64,000 nt of DNA from Littorina saxatilis (GCF_037325665.1 NC_090246.1:16121097-16185096), one strand, 5' to 3'; positions 49,981 through 61,592 are shown, counted from the first letter of the stretch. The notes: generated from the sequence alone by a model not told the origin. A program made the numbers and translations.

Positions 49981-51608
49981 CGACCGCTAAAGAAGAAGAA
50001 GAGTACACTTTGCATCGACCGCTAAAGAAGAAGAAGAGTACACTTTACATCGACCGCTAAAGAAGAAGAAGAGTACCCTTTACATCGACCGCTAAAGAAG
50101 AAGAAGAGTACACTTTACATCGACCGCTAAAGAAGAAGAAGAGTACACTTTACATCGACCGCTAAAGAAGAAGAAGTGTTCACTTTACATCGACCGCTAA
50201 AGAAGAAGAAGAGTACACTTTACATCGACCGCTAAAGAAGAAGAAGAGTACACTTTACATCGACCGTTAAAGAAGAAGAAGAGTACACTTTACATCGACC
50301 GCTAAAGAAGAAGAAGAGTACACTTTACATCGACCGCTAAAGAAGAAGACGAGTACACTTTACATCGACCGTTAAAGAAGAAGAAGAGTACACTTTACAT
50401 CGACCGCTAAAGAAGAAGAAGAGTACACTTTGCGTCGACCGCTAAAGAAGAAGAAGAGTACACTTTACGTCGACCGCTAAAGAAGAAGAAGAGTACACTT
50501 TACATCGACCGCTAAAGAAGAAGAAGAGTACACTTTCCATCGACCGCTAAAGAAGAAGAAGAGTACACTTTGCATCGACCGCTAAAGAAGAAGAAGAGTA
50601 CACTTTACATCGACCGCTAAAGAAGAAGAAGAGTACACTTTACATCGACCGCTAAAGAAGAAGACGAGTACACTTTACATCGACCGCTAAAGAAGAAGAC
50701 GAGTTCACTTTGCATCGACTGCTAAAGAAGAAGACGAGTTCACTTTACATCGACCGCTAAAGAAGAAGAAGAGTACACTTTGCATCGACCGCTAAAGAAG
50801 AAGAAGAGTACACTTTACATCGACCGCTAAAGAAGAAGACGAGTACACTTTGCATCGACCGCTAAAGAAGAAGACGAGTACACTTTGCATCGACCGCTAA
50901 AGAAGAAGAAGAGTACACTTTACATCGACCGCTAAAGAAGAAGACGAGTACACTCTGCATCGACCGCTAAAGAAGAAGAAGAGTACACTTTACATCGACC
51001 GCTAAAGAAGAAGACGAGTACACTTTGCATCGACCGCTAAAGAAGAAGAAGAGTACACTTTGCATCGACCGCTAAAGAAGAAGAAGAGTACACTTTGCAT
51101 CGACCGCTAAAGAAGAAGAGTACACTTTACATCGACCGCTAAAGAAGAAGAAGAGTACACTTTACATCGACCGCTAAAGAAGAAGAAGAGTACACTTTAC
51201 ATCGACCGCTAAAGAAGAAGACGAGTTCACTTTGCATCGACCGCTAAAGAAGAAGACGAGTTCACTTTACATTGACCGCTAAAGAAGAAGAAGAGTACAC
51301 TTTACATCGACCGCTAAAGAAGAAGAAGAGTACACTTTACATCGACTGCTAAAGAAGAAGAAGAGTACACTTTGCACAAACCTGGATACCGGGACCCTAT
51401 GCATTGAGCAGCTCCAAAGTTCACAACTGGGAACTATTTATAGTGATAGTTTTTTCATCTATCTTCTGCATCCATTCTTTGCTCTTGACATGTCTTACAT
51501 TTGTTTTTCAATAAAAGTAAATATTTAGGGAGGTGTGCATTGCCACATTACGCGTTCGGATGACGTGAGAACGAACCGAGGTTTTATCTGTGTGCACGTG
51601 CCGCCTAC

Positions 51609-52134
51609 CTTCCAGCTGTCATCAATGTGCTGCACGACGTTCTCCGCCCTCACAGACCCAGGCAGCTCCTCCCGGTCACGCAGCAAGAGACGCACGTTGT
51701 ACCGCTCCTCCACAGCCACACGCAGCGTCACGCACGCCAGAATGACGTCATCCTGAGCCTCGGAGTACACGACGTAAGCGTCTCGGTGAAAGTGGTGACG
51801 TCTCGGCAGACGGTACCGTCGGATTGCTTTCCAGGCGTAGCAGAGTTGGGTCCAGGAGCGTACAACGATGAAAGTCACGACGATGGCCAGGAGCTGGAGA
51901 AGAAAGGCGGACAGGGCGATTCCAAACATCTGTACCCCCACACAGCGCCGCCAGTGACTCATCCACTGCGCCATCACGCGCTCTGTGCTGGTGATCTCCC
52001 CTGTCTCCGTGGTGCACGTGTAGTTAGCCGCTTGGCGTCCTTCGCCATCAAGCGACACGGGGGTGTGCCACAGCCACTGTACCACGTCCAGGTTGAAGCA
52101 CGCACACTCCAGTGGATTTCCCAATAGTTTGAGG
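51609..52134 (-). CDS. TLR-B exon 2: LRR C-terminal cap, transmembrane helix, first half of TIR
   Basis: Second coding exon of TLR-B. It has the same acceptor (CTGCTTCAG) and the same donor (AAG before GTAGGCGG) as TLR-A exon 2. It holds one base plus 175 codons, one alanine more than TLR-A (GRQAANYTC). The order is LRRCT (NPLECACFNL), membrane helix beginning MFGIALSAF, basic juxtamembrane stretch, TIR box 1 (RDAYVVYSE) and box 2 (RDREELPGS). Differences from TLR-A include I for T in the stem, R for L near the juxtamembrane helix, and N for S and for T in the TIR half. The following intron is about 16.7 kb because of the minisatellite. Confidence 0.93.
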
Positions 52135-52230
52135 CTGAAGCAGGAATGTTTGCAATTATAACCAATCTAACAATTCCCTATTCTTTCGTAGTAGTTTACG
52201 TAATAGAACGCAGTTCTGTTTCGCACGCAT

Positions 52231-53565
52231 TGTGAAGGAAATCACGAATAACACTGTAACAGGAAAGCACTTAACAGGTAAATGGAATAAGCATTCGAAT
52301 ATCAGTCGCTAGAGTGTTTAGCGCATAAGTTGAATCGACTAACACTGTAAACTGTAAACATAGCAGACAGATATCTAAGACAAGATGTCCGCTATTTATG
52401 TTGTGCAGTGCGTCGTATAACCGGTCTGAGAGGGAGATAGCGACCAGATGACAAGGGTGAAGAATCTGAGAAGCCGCCGAAGTATCATAACTCTAGACCA
52501 GCATAGCTGAAATTCGACGGGATTTCGCGAAGTTATTGCAAGGTTATGGTTGTCCGTATAGTTGGACCATAGAGGTCACAGGACGAAAGGAACTGAGTAG
52601 ACCGAGGTCGCCAGTGGAAGGAATTAGTATTCAGATAGATTTCCTGGTTGACGGCCATAGACGCTGTGTAATTCTGTGTATTAACAGAGTTAAAATATGT
52701 CTATAAGATCTTAATTACATAAGATATAATGAGTGTTTAGTAGGCAGAGCAGACGGTGATTTGCCATGGCCATGTTGGGTTTGATGCGTGCATGCCTGGT
52801 TTTCTCCTGTAGATGGGTGTCGGCACAGAAGGTCTGCCCGCTGTCCTCAGCCAACATGCTCCGTCTTCATGGCAGCTCAAATTTTTTATCGAGGTTCTCT
52901 CCTCTAGATCCGCCGTGTTTCGCCTAGGGGCTTGCGCTGCCTAGTTGATAGGGTCACCTCGTAGAGGATGTGGTCATAGACCACGCACGGTCGGTCTTGG
53001 GATAGGGAAACGTTATGCTAGTCCGGAGGGATTACGCCACAATGGCCACCTCGCGAAGACCCAGGGTCCTAGACTAGGGAGGTCCAAGGGGGAGCACCGG
53101 GAGGGCTACCCCTCTACCCGCACCTCCAACACAATCCCTTCCCCTGGTAGCTTCATCCCCAAGGAGGAAACAGAGCTACCTGCAACACCCCGGTGATTTG
53201 AGTCTGCCGGAATATGAACTGTAACTGTTTTTCTGACTACACACGAGCCGTGATTCGATACCAGTAAAGTAGATAATTATCGTGTGCCTGTGAGTTCACG
53301 GACTGTTTGTGTATTTCTTTACATAAGTGAAGGGTAGAGGGTTTTGTTAGTGAAATTGTGCACGAGATTGTAATCTCGAGTTGTTTATGCATCCAAACCT
53401 GTGAGTACCCAATTTTTGAATACCTAACATTTATGTTCATGATTGTGTGTATATGTATTTGTGTGTATGTTTATCGTAACTGTATAATACAGTGGAAGGA
53501 ACTTACATTTGGAGTTGTGTTTGTTTTTGTATGATAGCGTACTAGCGCATTTGCATTCATTCACA
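52231..53565. mobile_element. Solo-LTR-like element in TLR-B intron 1
   Basis: Begins TGTGAAGG and ends ATTCACA, so it has TG...CA ends with a short inverted match. Flanked by the 5-bp repeat CGCAT (52226-52230 and 53566-53570). The TLR-A intron has the empty site near 11471. Length 1,335 bp, with no protein-coding signature. The 5-bp target repeat and TG/CA ends fit a single LTR left by an LTR retrotransposon; the family cannot be named. It is younger than the TLR duplication. Confidence 0.6.
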
Positions 53566-54385
53566 CGCATAATCAGGATTAAAACAACTTGCGCAATAAA
53601 GACGCTCATGATTCTCAGCCGAGATTGTAAAGGATAGTTATCCGCTTTGTACAATGCCATCTGCTGCACGCCTGCTCTAGATACACAGCTTTTGTGTGAC
53701 ACGTTTCAAGCCGCCTTATGTGCTTTGAGTGCACACTTCAGTAACCTTACGTCTTTTGATGTCGCGAAGCAAGGATGACTCCTTCAAAGTTAAAAGGGTG
53801 AAGGAAATATCTGGCTTTCTGCTGCATGCAGAGAAAACAAATTCTAATGAAACACCAAACAAACTCTGCCTCATAAATTCAAGATACGTATTACTCTACA
53901 CAAAGCAAAAAGAAATCAGTAACGCCTGATGTGTAGAAGTGACGCTTACACATAGCCCCTAACACATATGGCCTACTTTGCTCTTGAACTCAACAACGGT
54001 GTCCATGCTTTTCAATGATATGAATTTTGTTTTTAACCGGAATACATCATAAATCATAAGTGCACCATATTTATGCATGGAAAGGCAAACGCAAACTAAA
54101 TTTACTTTGCCTTTTATAAAAAGTGTCTCATTTGTGAAATCAAATCAGCAAAAGAATTGCCACCCTGTTCAGAAAGAAGCCATGGCAGCTATCAGTTTGT
54201 GAATGGAAAAATGCTCTTATCGCAACTTCAAAATGTCGGGTGGTGTAGATGTTCTTCTGCAATGGACTGATCGTGTCTTTAGATCAGTCATGCCCACAGA
54301 AAGACACACACACAACCTGAATGCAAGGCAGAAAAGAAGGCAACATTAAACCAATAATAGGATACTAGCCCACAGACAGACATAC

Positions 54386-54551
54386 TGGTTGGTCCGGTGT
54401 CAGAATAATGTGACTGAGTGAGACATGAAGCCTGTGCTGCGACTTCTGTCTTGTGTGTGGCGCACGTTATACGTCAAAGCAGCACCGCCCTGATATGGCC
54501 CTTCGTGGTCGGCTGGGCGTTAAGCAAACAAACAAACAAACATACAAACAA
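54386..54551 (+). mobile_element. SINE with CAAA tail (BivaMD-like) in TLR-B intron 1
   Basis: 166 bp containing GAGACATGAAGCCTGTGCTG, GCAGCACCGCCCTGATATGG, CGTGGTCGGCTGGGCGTTAA and a (CAAA)n tail. This 3' module is familiar from molluscan SINEs. Exact 14-bp duplication ACAGACAGACATAC at 54372-54385 and 54552-54565. The site is empty in TLR-A near 16593. Confidence 0.85.
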
Positions 54552-54591
54552 ACAGACAGACATACAGACACTTACTTGTTTAAAAAATGTT

Positions 54592-55660
54592 TATAATATT
54601 AAATGCCAATTTTTTTATTTACAATTGTAAGTATGCAAAAGCTGTTCCTACAATGGCTGCATTTAAAAGAGATCTGAGAAAAAGGTATTTGGAAGAAGAA
54701 TATTTAAGTAAACTTAATTTTACATATAATAAATTTCTCCTGGAGTGGTACCCATTTAAACCTCTGATATTGTCAAATGATTGATTGTCTTTCTGATTGA
54801 GCTTGTAAGGATGAAATTTGGTTTTTGGAGGTAATAGGAGGTTAAAGATGTTTCTCAGTTTAGACTCGAACATAAACATTGTCTGTTTATTTTGCAGCAG
54901 CTAAACGGGGAACAGGACTTGGTGTTTTACAAAATTATCAATAGAAACATAAACAAGTCGCGTAAGGCGAAAATACAATATTTAGTCAAGTAGCTGCCAT
55001 TTTTCAGCAAGACCGTATACTCGTAGCATCGTCAGTCCACCGCTCATGGCAAAGGCAGTGAAATTGACAAGAAGAGCTAAGAAGGATAGCACGCTTTTCT
55101 GTACCTCTCTTTGTTTTAACTTTCTGAGCGTGTTGTTAATCCAAACATATCATATCTATATGTTTTTGGAATCAGGAACTGACAAGGAATAAGATGAAAG
55201 TGTTTTTAAATTGATTTCGACAATTTAATTTTGATAATAATTTTTATATATTTAATTTTCAGAGCTTGTTTTTAATCCGAATATAACATATTTATATGTT
55301 TTTGGAATCAGCAAATGATGGAGAATAAGATAAACGTAAATTTGGATCGTTTTATAAATTTTTATTTTTTTTTACAATTTTCCGATTTTTAATGACCAAA
55401 GTCATTAATTAATTTTTAAGCCACCAAGCTGAAATGCAATACCGAAGTCCGGGCTTTGTCGAAGATTACTTGACCAAAATTTCAACCAATTTGGTTGAAA
55501 AATGATGGCGTGACAGTGCCGCCTCAACTTTCACGAAAAGCCGGATATGACGTCATCAAAGCCATTTATCAAAAAAATGAAAAAAACGTATGGGGATTTC
55601 ATACCCAGGAACTCTCATGTCAAATTTCATAAAGATCGGTCCAGTAGTTTAGTCTGAATC

Positions 55661-55705
<45 letters not shown>

Positions 55706-56539
55706 GCACGCACATACACCACGACCCTCGTTTCGATTCCCCCTCGATGTTAAAATATTTAGTCAAAACTTGACTAAATATAAAACAAGTCGCGTAAGGC
55801 GAAAATACAATATTTAGTCAAGTAGCTGTCGAACTCACAGAATGAAACTGAACGCAATGCCATTTTTCAGCAAGACCGTATACTCGTAGCATCGTCAGTC
55901 CACCGCTCATGGCAAAGGCAGTGAAATTGACAAGAAGAGCGGGGTAGTAGTTGCGCTAAGAAGGATAGCACGCTTTTCTGTACCTCTCTTTGTTTTAACT
56001 TTCTGAGCGTGTTTTTAATCCAAACATATCATATCTATATGTTTTTGGAATCAGGAACCGACAAGGAATAAGATGAAAATGTTTTTAAATTGATTTGGAC
56101 AATTTAATTTTGATAATAATTTTTATATATTTAATTTTCAGAGCTTGTTTTTAATCCGAATATAACATATTTATATGTTTTTAGAATCAGCAAATGATGG
56201 AGAATAAGATAAACGTAAATTTGGATCGTTTTATAAATTTTTATGTTTTTTTACAATTTTCAGATTTTTAATGACCAAAGTCATTAATTAATTTTTAAGC
56301 CACCAAGCTGAAATGCAATACCGAAGTCCGGGCTTCGTCGAAGATTACTTGACCAAAATTTCAACCAATTTGGTTGAAAAATAAGGGCGTGACAGTGCCG
56401 CCTCAACTTTCACGAAAAGCCGGATATGACGTCATCAAAGACATTTATCAAAAAAATGAAAAAAACGTTCGGGGATTTCATACCCAGGAACTCTCATGTC
56501 AAATTTCATAAAGATCGGTCCAGTAGTTTAGTCTGAATC

Positions 56540-56591
<52 letters not shown>

Positions 56592-57418
56592 TACACCACG
56601 ACCCTCGTTTCGATTCCCCCTCGATGTTAAAATATTTAGTCAAAACTTGACTAAATATAAACAAGTCGCGTAAGGCGAAAATACAATATTTAGTCAAGTA
56701 GCTGTCGAACTCACAGAATGAAACTGAACGCAACGCAACGCAGCAAGACCGTATACTCGTAGCATCGTCACTCCACCGCCCGTGGCAAAAGCAGTGCACG
56801 TGGAATTGACAAGAAGAGCGGGGTATTCGTTGCGCTGAGAAGGATAGCACGCTTTTCTGTACCTCTCTTTGTTTTAACTTTCTGAGCGTGTTTTTAATCC
56901 AAACATATCATATCTATATATTTTTGGAATCAGGAACCGACAAGGAATAAGATAAAAGTGTTTTTAAATTGATTTCGAAAAAAAAATTTGATAATAATTT
57001 TTATATATTTAATTTTCAGAGCTTGTTTTTAATCCGAATATAACATATTTATATGTTTTTGGAATCAGCAAATGATGGAGAATAAGATAAACGTAAATTT
57101 GGATCGTTTTATAAATTTTTTTTTTTTTTTTACAATTTTCAGACTTTTAATGACCAAAGTCATTGATTAATTTTTAAGCCACCAAGCTGAAATGCAATAC
57201 GGAACCCCGGGCTTTGTCGAAGATTACTTGACCAAAATTTCAACCAATTTGGTTGAAAAATGAGGGCGTGACAGTGCCGCCTCAACTTTCACGAAAAGCC
57301 GGATGTGACGTCATCAAAGACATTTATCAAAAAAATGAAAAAAACGTTCGGGGATTTCATACCCAGGAACTCTCATGTCAAATTTCATAAAGATCGGTCC
57401 AGTAGTTTAGTCTGAATC

Positions 57419-57455
<37 letters not shown>

Positions 57456-57814
57456 ACACACACACGCACACACACACGCACATACACCACGACCCTCGTT
57501 TCGATTCCCCCTCGATGTTAAAATATTTAGTCAAAACTTAACTAAATATAAAAAGAGACGTTTACATAATTTATAAATGTATTGAATATGGGCTGTGTTA
57601 TTGTATGCTTTATTGTGTTTTCCCGTTTTGTTGTTGTTGTTGTCTCTTTTGTTTTCTTTGTCTTTGTTGGAGATGCATAGTTTTGTATGGTTGATGTTAT
57701 TTGATGTTCCTGTGTGATGTTGATGTCGTGTACCAAAAAGAAATAAAAAAGTGTTAAAAAAAAAATTAAAAAAAGATTAAAAAAAATTTTTTACAAATAA
57801 AAACAGACAGACAC
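54592..57814 (+). mobile_element. L1-like LINE, 5' truncated, hosting three Helentron-like repeats
   Basis: Flanked by an exact 28-bp repeat at 54564-54591 and 57815-57842 (starts ACAGACACTTACTTG, ends AAAATGTT); TLR-A has one copy near 16606. The 5' part is the last ORF2 codons: AVPTMAAFKRDLRKRYLEEE and FLLEWYPFKPLIL, then a stop at 54783, resembling L1/Tx1 C-termini. The 3' end (57740-57800) is A-rich. The untranslated part is split by the three-copy block at 54953-57550. Confidence 0.75.
54953..57550 (+). repeat. Three head-to-tail copies of the 860-bp Helentron-like repeat in TLR-B intron 1
   Basis: Copies start at 54953, 55785 and 56661 and end at 57550. They have the same ends and internal order as the block at 25.8-30.1 kb. 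They lie inside the truncated LINE at 54592-57814, opposite to the direction of TLR-B transcription. Confidence 0.87.
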
Positions 57815-57922
57815 ACAGACACTTACTTGTTTAAAAAATGTTCTCATTGCATTATGTATTATTATGTTTCAATACAAACATGGAGTACCGATATTATATC
57901 AGCTGCACAATAGTAGTGGTGC

Positions 57923-58105
57923 TTACAAGTTTTGCCAGAGAAACAGCATGTAGTGTTCCTTGAATGATGTTTCACTGACTTTCATTTTAATTATACCAGG
58001 AATGGAGTTCCACAATAGGGTGCCAGAATGAGACAGAATTGACTTGTACAGGTCAATTCTGGGGGTTGGGGTAATTAAACTGTTTAGTTTTCTTGAATTA
58101 TTCAT
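57923..58105 (-). pseudogene. Old CR1-like LINE C-terminal fragment in TLR-B intron 1
   Basis: Minus-strand frame with PTPRIDLYKSILSHSG and LLWNSIPGIIKMKVSETSFK, the LxxSGxxLWNSxP block at the C-terminus of CR1-like ORF2. Counterpart of 16733-16905. Confidence 0.68.
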
Positions 58106-58311
58106 CCTAAACGCATGGCAAATAAGAAGGCATTGTTAAACCAATTATTCCCCCAGACATGGACACATACAACCTGAATGCATGGCGAGAAAGAAGGCTT
58201 CATGAAAACAATTATTCTTTCTCTCAGACAGACACTCATACAACCTAGATGCATTGCGAGAAAGAAGGCATCGTTAAACCAATTGTTCTCACAGACAGAC
58301 ACACATACAAC

Positions 58312-60350
58312 CTGAATGCATGGCGGCCGGCCAGACTGTCCAACGCTGACCGTTCTGATGACGTCAGAGTGCTCAGAGAGTTGTGGGAAAGGTCAAGCGT
58401 CGTCAGGTCACCATGATTATCTAGATTGACAGGCACTTTCTGGAGTCGATTGTCGGAGAAGTCTAGTTCTTTCAGACGGCGCTGTACACGTAACATGTCA
58501 GGATCTGTGAAGGGCAGGTCGTTCCGGGACAGGTCCAAAAACTGCAGCTGATCCACGTTTTGAAACAAGCGCCAACCACGTGACTTCAAGAACAGCGGGT
58601 TAAATCCAAAGTTTGACAAACTCAGTTTTGTCAGACTGTCCAGAAAATCGAACATCTTTTCCGTCATGTTGTGACAATAGTTGCCATTCAAGCTTAGTGT
58701 TTCAAGATTTTCGAGACCATAAAATGTCATGCGACAGTTGGCAAATCCCAGATAGGACAGGTCCAAAATCTTTAAATGCTTCGCAGAGGGAAAAGTCAAA
58801 TTAACTGGCAAGGGATCCAGGTGTGGGAAGATTGAGGAAATGTTTAGATATGAAATATTCATTGGGGTTCGAAACCCCATCGTGTATGTGTTCTCATCGT
58901 AACCACCATCACGGAAATGGTCTTTGCATCGAAAATCTCCACTGACTAAACACTGAGCTCCTGTGATGGTAAACCTAATCTGATCCTGCAGTGCCAGAGA
59001 TCGTAAGGGACCATCTGACGTCATCATTTTGATCAAAGTAGATGAATCTCCAATAATCGCATTCATCGAAACATCTATGTGTTCCACGCATCTGAAGAAA
59101 GGGGTGTTTTGTACTGCCAAGGCGTTTCCTGCTATTCGCTGAATACTGCATGACGACATTGTGAAGTTCTTAACACAGATCTGTTGTAGGTATCTTGCAG
59201 AATGCCTGTCGATGACGTGGTTAAATGGTAAGCGATCGCCAATGCCTTGCAATTTGATTTCAGTCATATTCTGGTGCTGGAGGCCGTACAGAGATTCCAG
59301 TATGTGGTTGGGAGTCTGGTAGTAAGAGTGCATGAACCATAATCTGTCCAACGCAGGAAGCTCACAGAATGCACACGCTTCAATAATTTGAAGTGAGCAA
59401 TACTGAAAATTGATGAAAGAGAGTGTCGAGTTTTTAAAGCCCTCGAAGGACGTGTTAAAAATATGACTAATTCTACAGTTCTTGCTCAAATCTAGAGTAT
59501 GAATGTTGCGCAGAGCCGCAAAGTCCCGCCCAAAGTGCACATCACTAAACGTATCGATGGATAACAACGTCAGGGAGACGAGGTCACTGAACACGTTGTC
59601 GGGATATTCACCGTTCTGATCGTGATCGTTGTTCTCCAGACGCAGAAGCTGCAGCTGCCCCAGCGAGGCGAAGACCCGGGCCGGGTAGACTGACGACGTC
59701 AGCTGGAGTTTGTTGTCAGACAAGTCCAGGTTGATCAGCCTGTCCAGCCCTGTCATGGCACCAGCCTCCAGTCTCTGCAAGCGGTTGGACCCCAGCCCCA
59801 GCCAGTGGAGGTGAGCGAGACTGGAGAAGGTGTTGTACAAGACCTGCAGGTGATTGTGGCCCAGGTCCAGGTGACGGAGGTGAGTCAGGTTCTCAAAGAC
59901 GTCCGTTCCGAGGCTGGTCACCTGGTTGTGGTCAAGCAACAGTCGTTGTAGGTGCGGAAGGTTGGCAAAGGTCCGGCTGGTCAGTGCGGTCAGGTTGTTA
60001 TAGCTCAGGTCCAAAGTCTCCAACTCTTCCAGTCCTTGAAACGCGTGCTGGTCTAGTTCCTGCAGATCGTTGTGACCGAGGTTCAAGTGACGTAGGCTGG
60101 AGAGATCAGAAAGAGAACCGGAACGCCACTCTGATAGCTGGTTATTACTCAAGTCCAGAAGTATGACGTCAGAGACATCTACGCCGGAGATATCTACGTC
60201 AGAGAGTGACGTAACTTGCGTGTGACTGCAGTCCACCAGGGTTCCGTTTTGAGCTCTGCTCCTCGACCGACAAACCACATCCCTGGAAGATACACAGCTT
60301 GCGACAAGAAACCAAACCAACACAACCCCGATTCTTTTCATCATTTTCAT
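58312..60350 (-). CDS. TLR-B exon 1: signal peptide and leucine-rich repeat ectodomain
   Basis: First coding exon of the second Toll-like receptor, paralogue of TLR-A. The ATG at 60350 opens MKMMKRIGVVLVWFLVASC; the following CVSSRDVVC and LVDCSH supply the cysteines of an LRRNT cap, which TLR-A lacks in part. About 20 LRRs follow, with the same order as TLR-A. The exon holds 679 codons plus two bases and ends CAG before GTTGTATG, so it joins exon 2 by the same split serine codon. One repeat (LQVLYNTF) is a residue shorter than in TLR-A (LQVLYNNTF), while one isoleucine near EACAFCEL is present here and absent there. The frame is open throughout. The apparent extension beyond 58312 is intron. 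Role: membrane pattern-recognition receptor signalling through TIR adaptors (family knowledge). Confidence 0.93.
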
Positions 60351-60484
60351 TTCGCACGTTGCTTCTTATGAAGTTTTCCCTCCAAACATGTATGGCTATA
60401 ACACGATGTATTTCAACATTTCTTTTCACGAAGACTGTGTCATAAATAATGAATGTGATCTGGCTGTCTGTACTGAAGTCGTGG

Positions 60485-60552
60485 CCTTTATGCCAAGCAA
60501 GGAGGAAGAACGTGTCAGGTAGGTCAGGAACACCAAAGGAGGGGGGTTTCCC
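60485..60552 (-). promoter_or_regulatory. Putative TLR-B core promoter: degraded TATA and consensus kappaB site
   Basis: This is the paralogous position to the TLR-A promoter. The TATA box reads CATAAAGG here (60492-60485). About 50 bp upstream, GGGGTTTCCC (60543-60552) fits the NF-kappaB consensus GGGRNWYYCC exactly. TLR-A has a better TATA and a poorer kappaB match, so the two copies may be regulated differently. Confidence 0.45.
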
Positions 60553-60723
60553 TGCGTGGTTACATCCCAACTTACCACAGCCACCCGGTGACATTGCATT
60601 GGGCAGGACAGGAAAAGAGAATGATTTTGCGTTTGAACAAAATACTTGTGTTCAACACTTGACGAACGCGTTTCAATAGAAGTCATAACAAAAACAATGC
60701 ATTAATGCAGATTTGTTTTTTAA

Positions 60724-61342
60724 GGGGGCAGTACTACCTAGCGGACGGTACATATTTTGTCTTTTTAATACACCCCTTAAATATTATCATATTTGTTCAA
60801 AGTGTTGACTGTATATAGCTAAATGGCATAGTGTTCTAATAAAAAAGAATGTGTTAAATAGCATAGGATTTTGTTTTTTGTGAAGCTGTGTATGACTGTG
60901 ACGGAACATCGCATAGTCTGCTTTTAAAATGATAGCAGAAAAAGTATGTGATAAAGGTGTTCGACAACATTTAATTAAAAAACAAAAGAGTTTAAAAAAA
61001 CCGTATATTTTATACCATTTGTACTAGCCACAAAAACGTCGGTTTGGCTCCCTGTAATTGCTTTAGAGAACTTCTGCGGAAAACTAGAACATTCTATCTT
61101 AAATAAATTTTGAGATATCTTTAAAAAAACAAGAAACAATATTAAAATTTCGTTTCGTTTTTTTAACCCAAAATTATGAATATTTGCACATCAACTGTGA
61201 AGACACATTCTCATTCAGCACTTTTATAGCTAGGGTTACATTGCCTTATGCTAAAATGTCAGCCATTTTGTATTTAAAAAGTGGCATCGCGAAACGAAAC
61301 ACAAAAAAGTGATTTTTCATGAAATCTCAGAGTACTGCCCCC
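60724..61342. mobile_element. 619-bp MITE at a TTAA site in TLR-B upstream flank
   Basis: Terminal inverted repeats GGGGGCAGTACT (60724-60735) and AGTACTGCCCCC (61331-61342). Flanked by TTAA (60720-60723) and TCAA (61343-61346). TLR-A keeps the uninterrupted TTTTTTTAAGAGAAAATG near 19910. A TTAA target suggests piggyBac-type mobilisation, but the ends do not match a piggyBac sequence I know. No protein is encoded. Confidence 0.75.
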
Positions 61343-61489
61343 TCAAGAGAAAATGTAGAATTATAACTAAAAAAAGAAATGTAAAACTTAATCATCATTG
61401 AGTGAAGCAGTTCAAGAGGAAAAACAAAGTGTAATCAAAACACAAACAAAGCTTTTGTTAACAGGAGAGCAACACAAATATACGAAGCA

Positions 61490-61592
61490 TGCATCCCCCG
61501 AAAGCGGCGCAGGGTTGCCTAATTGGCGAGATAAGAACGGTTATACACGTAAAAACCGAGTGAGTTTCAGCCCATACACGAAGAAAAAGAAA
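61490..61592 (+). mobile_element. SINE 3' fragment in TLR-B upstream flank
   Basis: Counterpart of 20650-20775: GAAGCATGCATCCCCCGAAA, GTTATACACGTAAAAACC, GTTTCAGCCCAT, GAA-rich tail. Confidence 0.75.

Larger units (their letters stand above)
35491..51376. repeat. 35-bp minisatellite array, about 450 units, in TLR-B intron 2
   Basis: Near-perfect tandem array. The consensus unit on the plus strand is GTACACTTTACATCGACCGC followed by TAAAGAAGAAGAAGA, 35 bp in all. Common variants are TTTGCAT for TTTACAT, GTTCAC or GTACCC for GTACAC, GAAGACGA for GAAGAAGA, and units shortened or lengthened by GAA triplets (29, 32 or 41 bp). The span of 15.9 kb gives roughly 450 units. All frames are closed by TAA or TAG in the unit, so it is not coding. 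It lies between 34955 and 51608, wholly inside intron 2. TLR-A keeps a single unit at the same place. Confidence 0.97.

Noticed and set aside
35491-51376. CRISPR array
   Set aside because: Repeats are contiguous with no unique spacers, the host is an animal, and there are no cas genes. It is a minisatellite.
52945-53196. 83-codon frame
   Set aside because: Lies inside the solo-LTR-like element, with no recognisable protein family.
56506-56850. 114-codon minus-strand frame
   Set aside because: Translation of the 860-bp repeat and its CA tract; similar frames recur in other copies (25715-25978, 27542-27751, 29273-29467) with no shared protein features.
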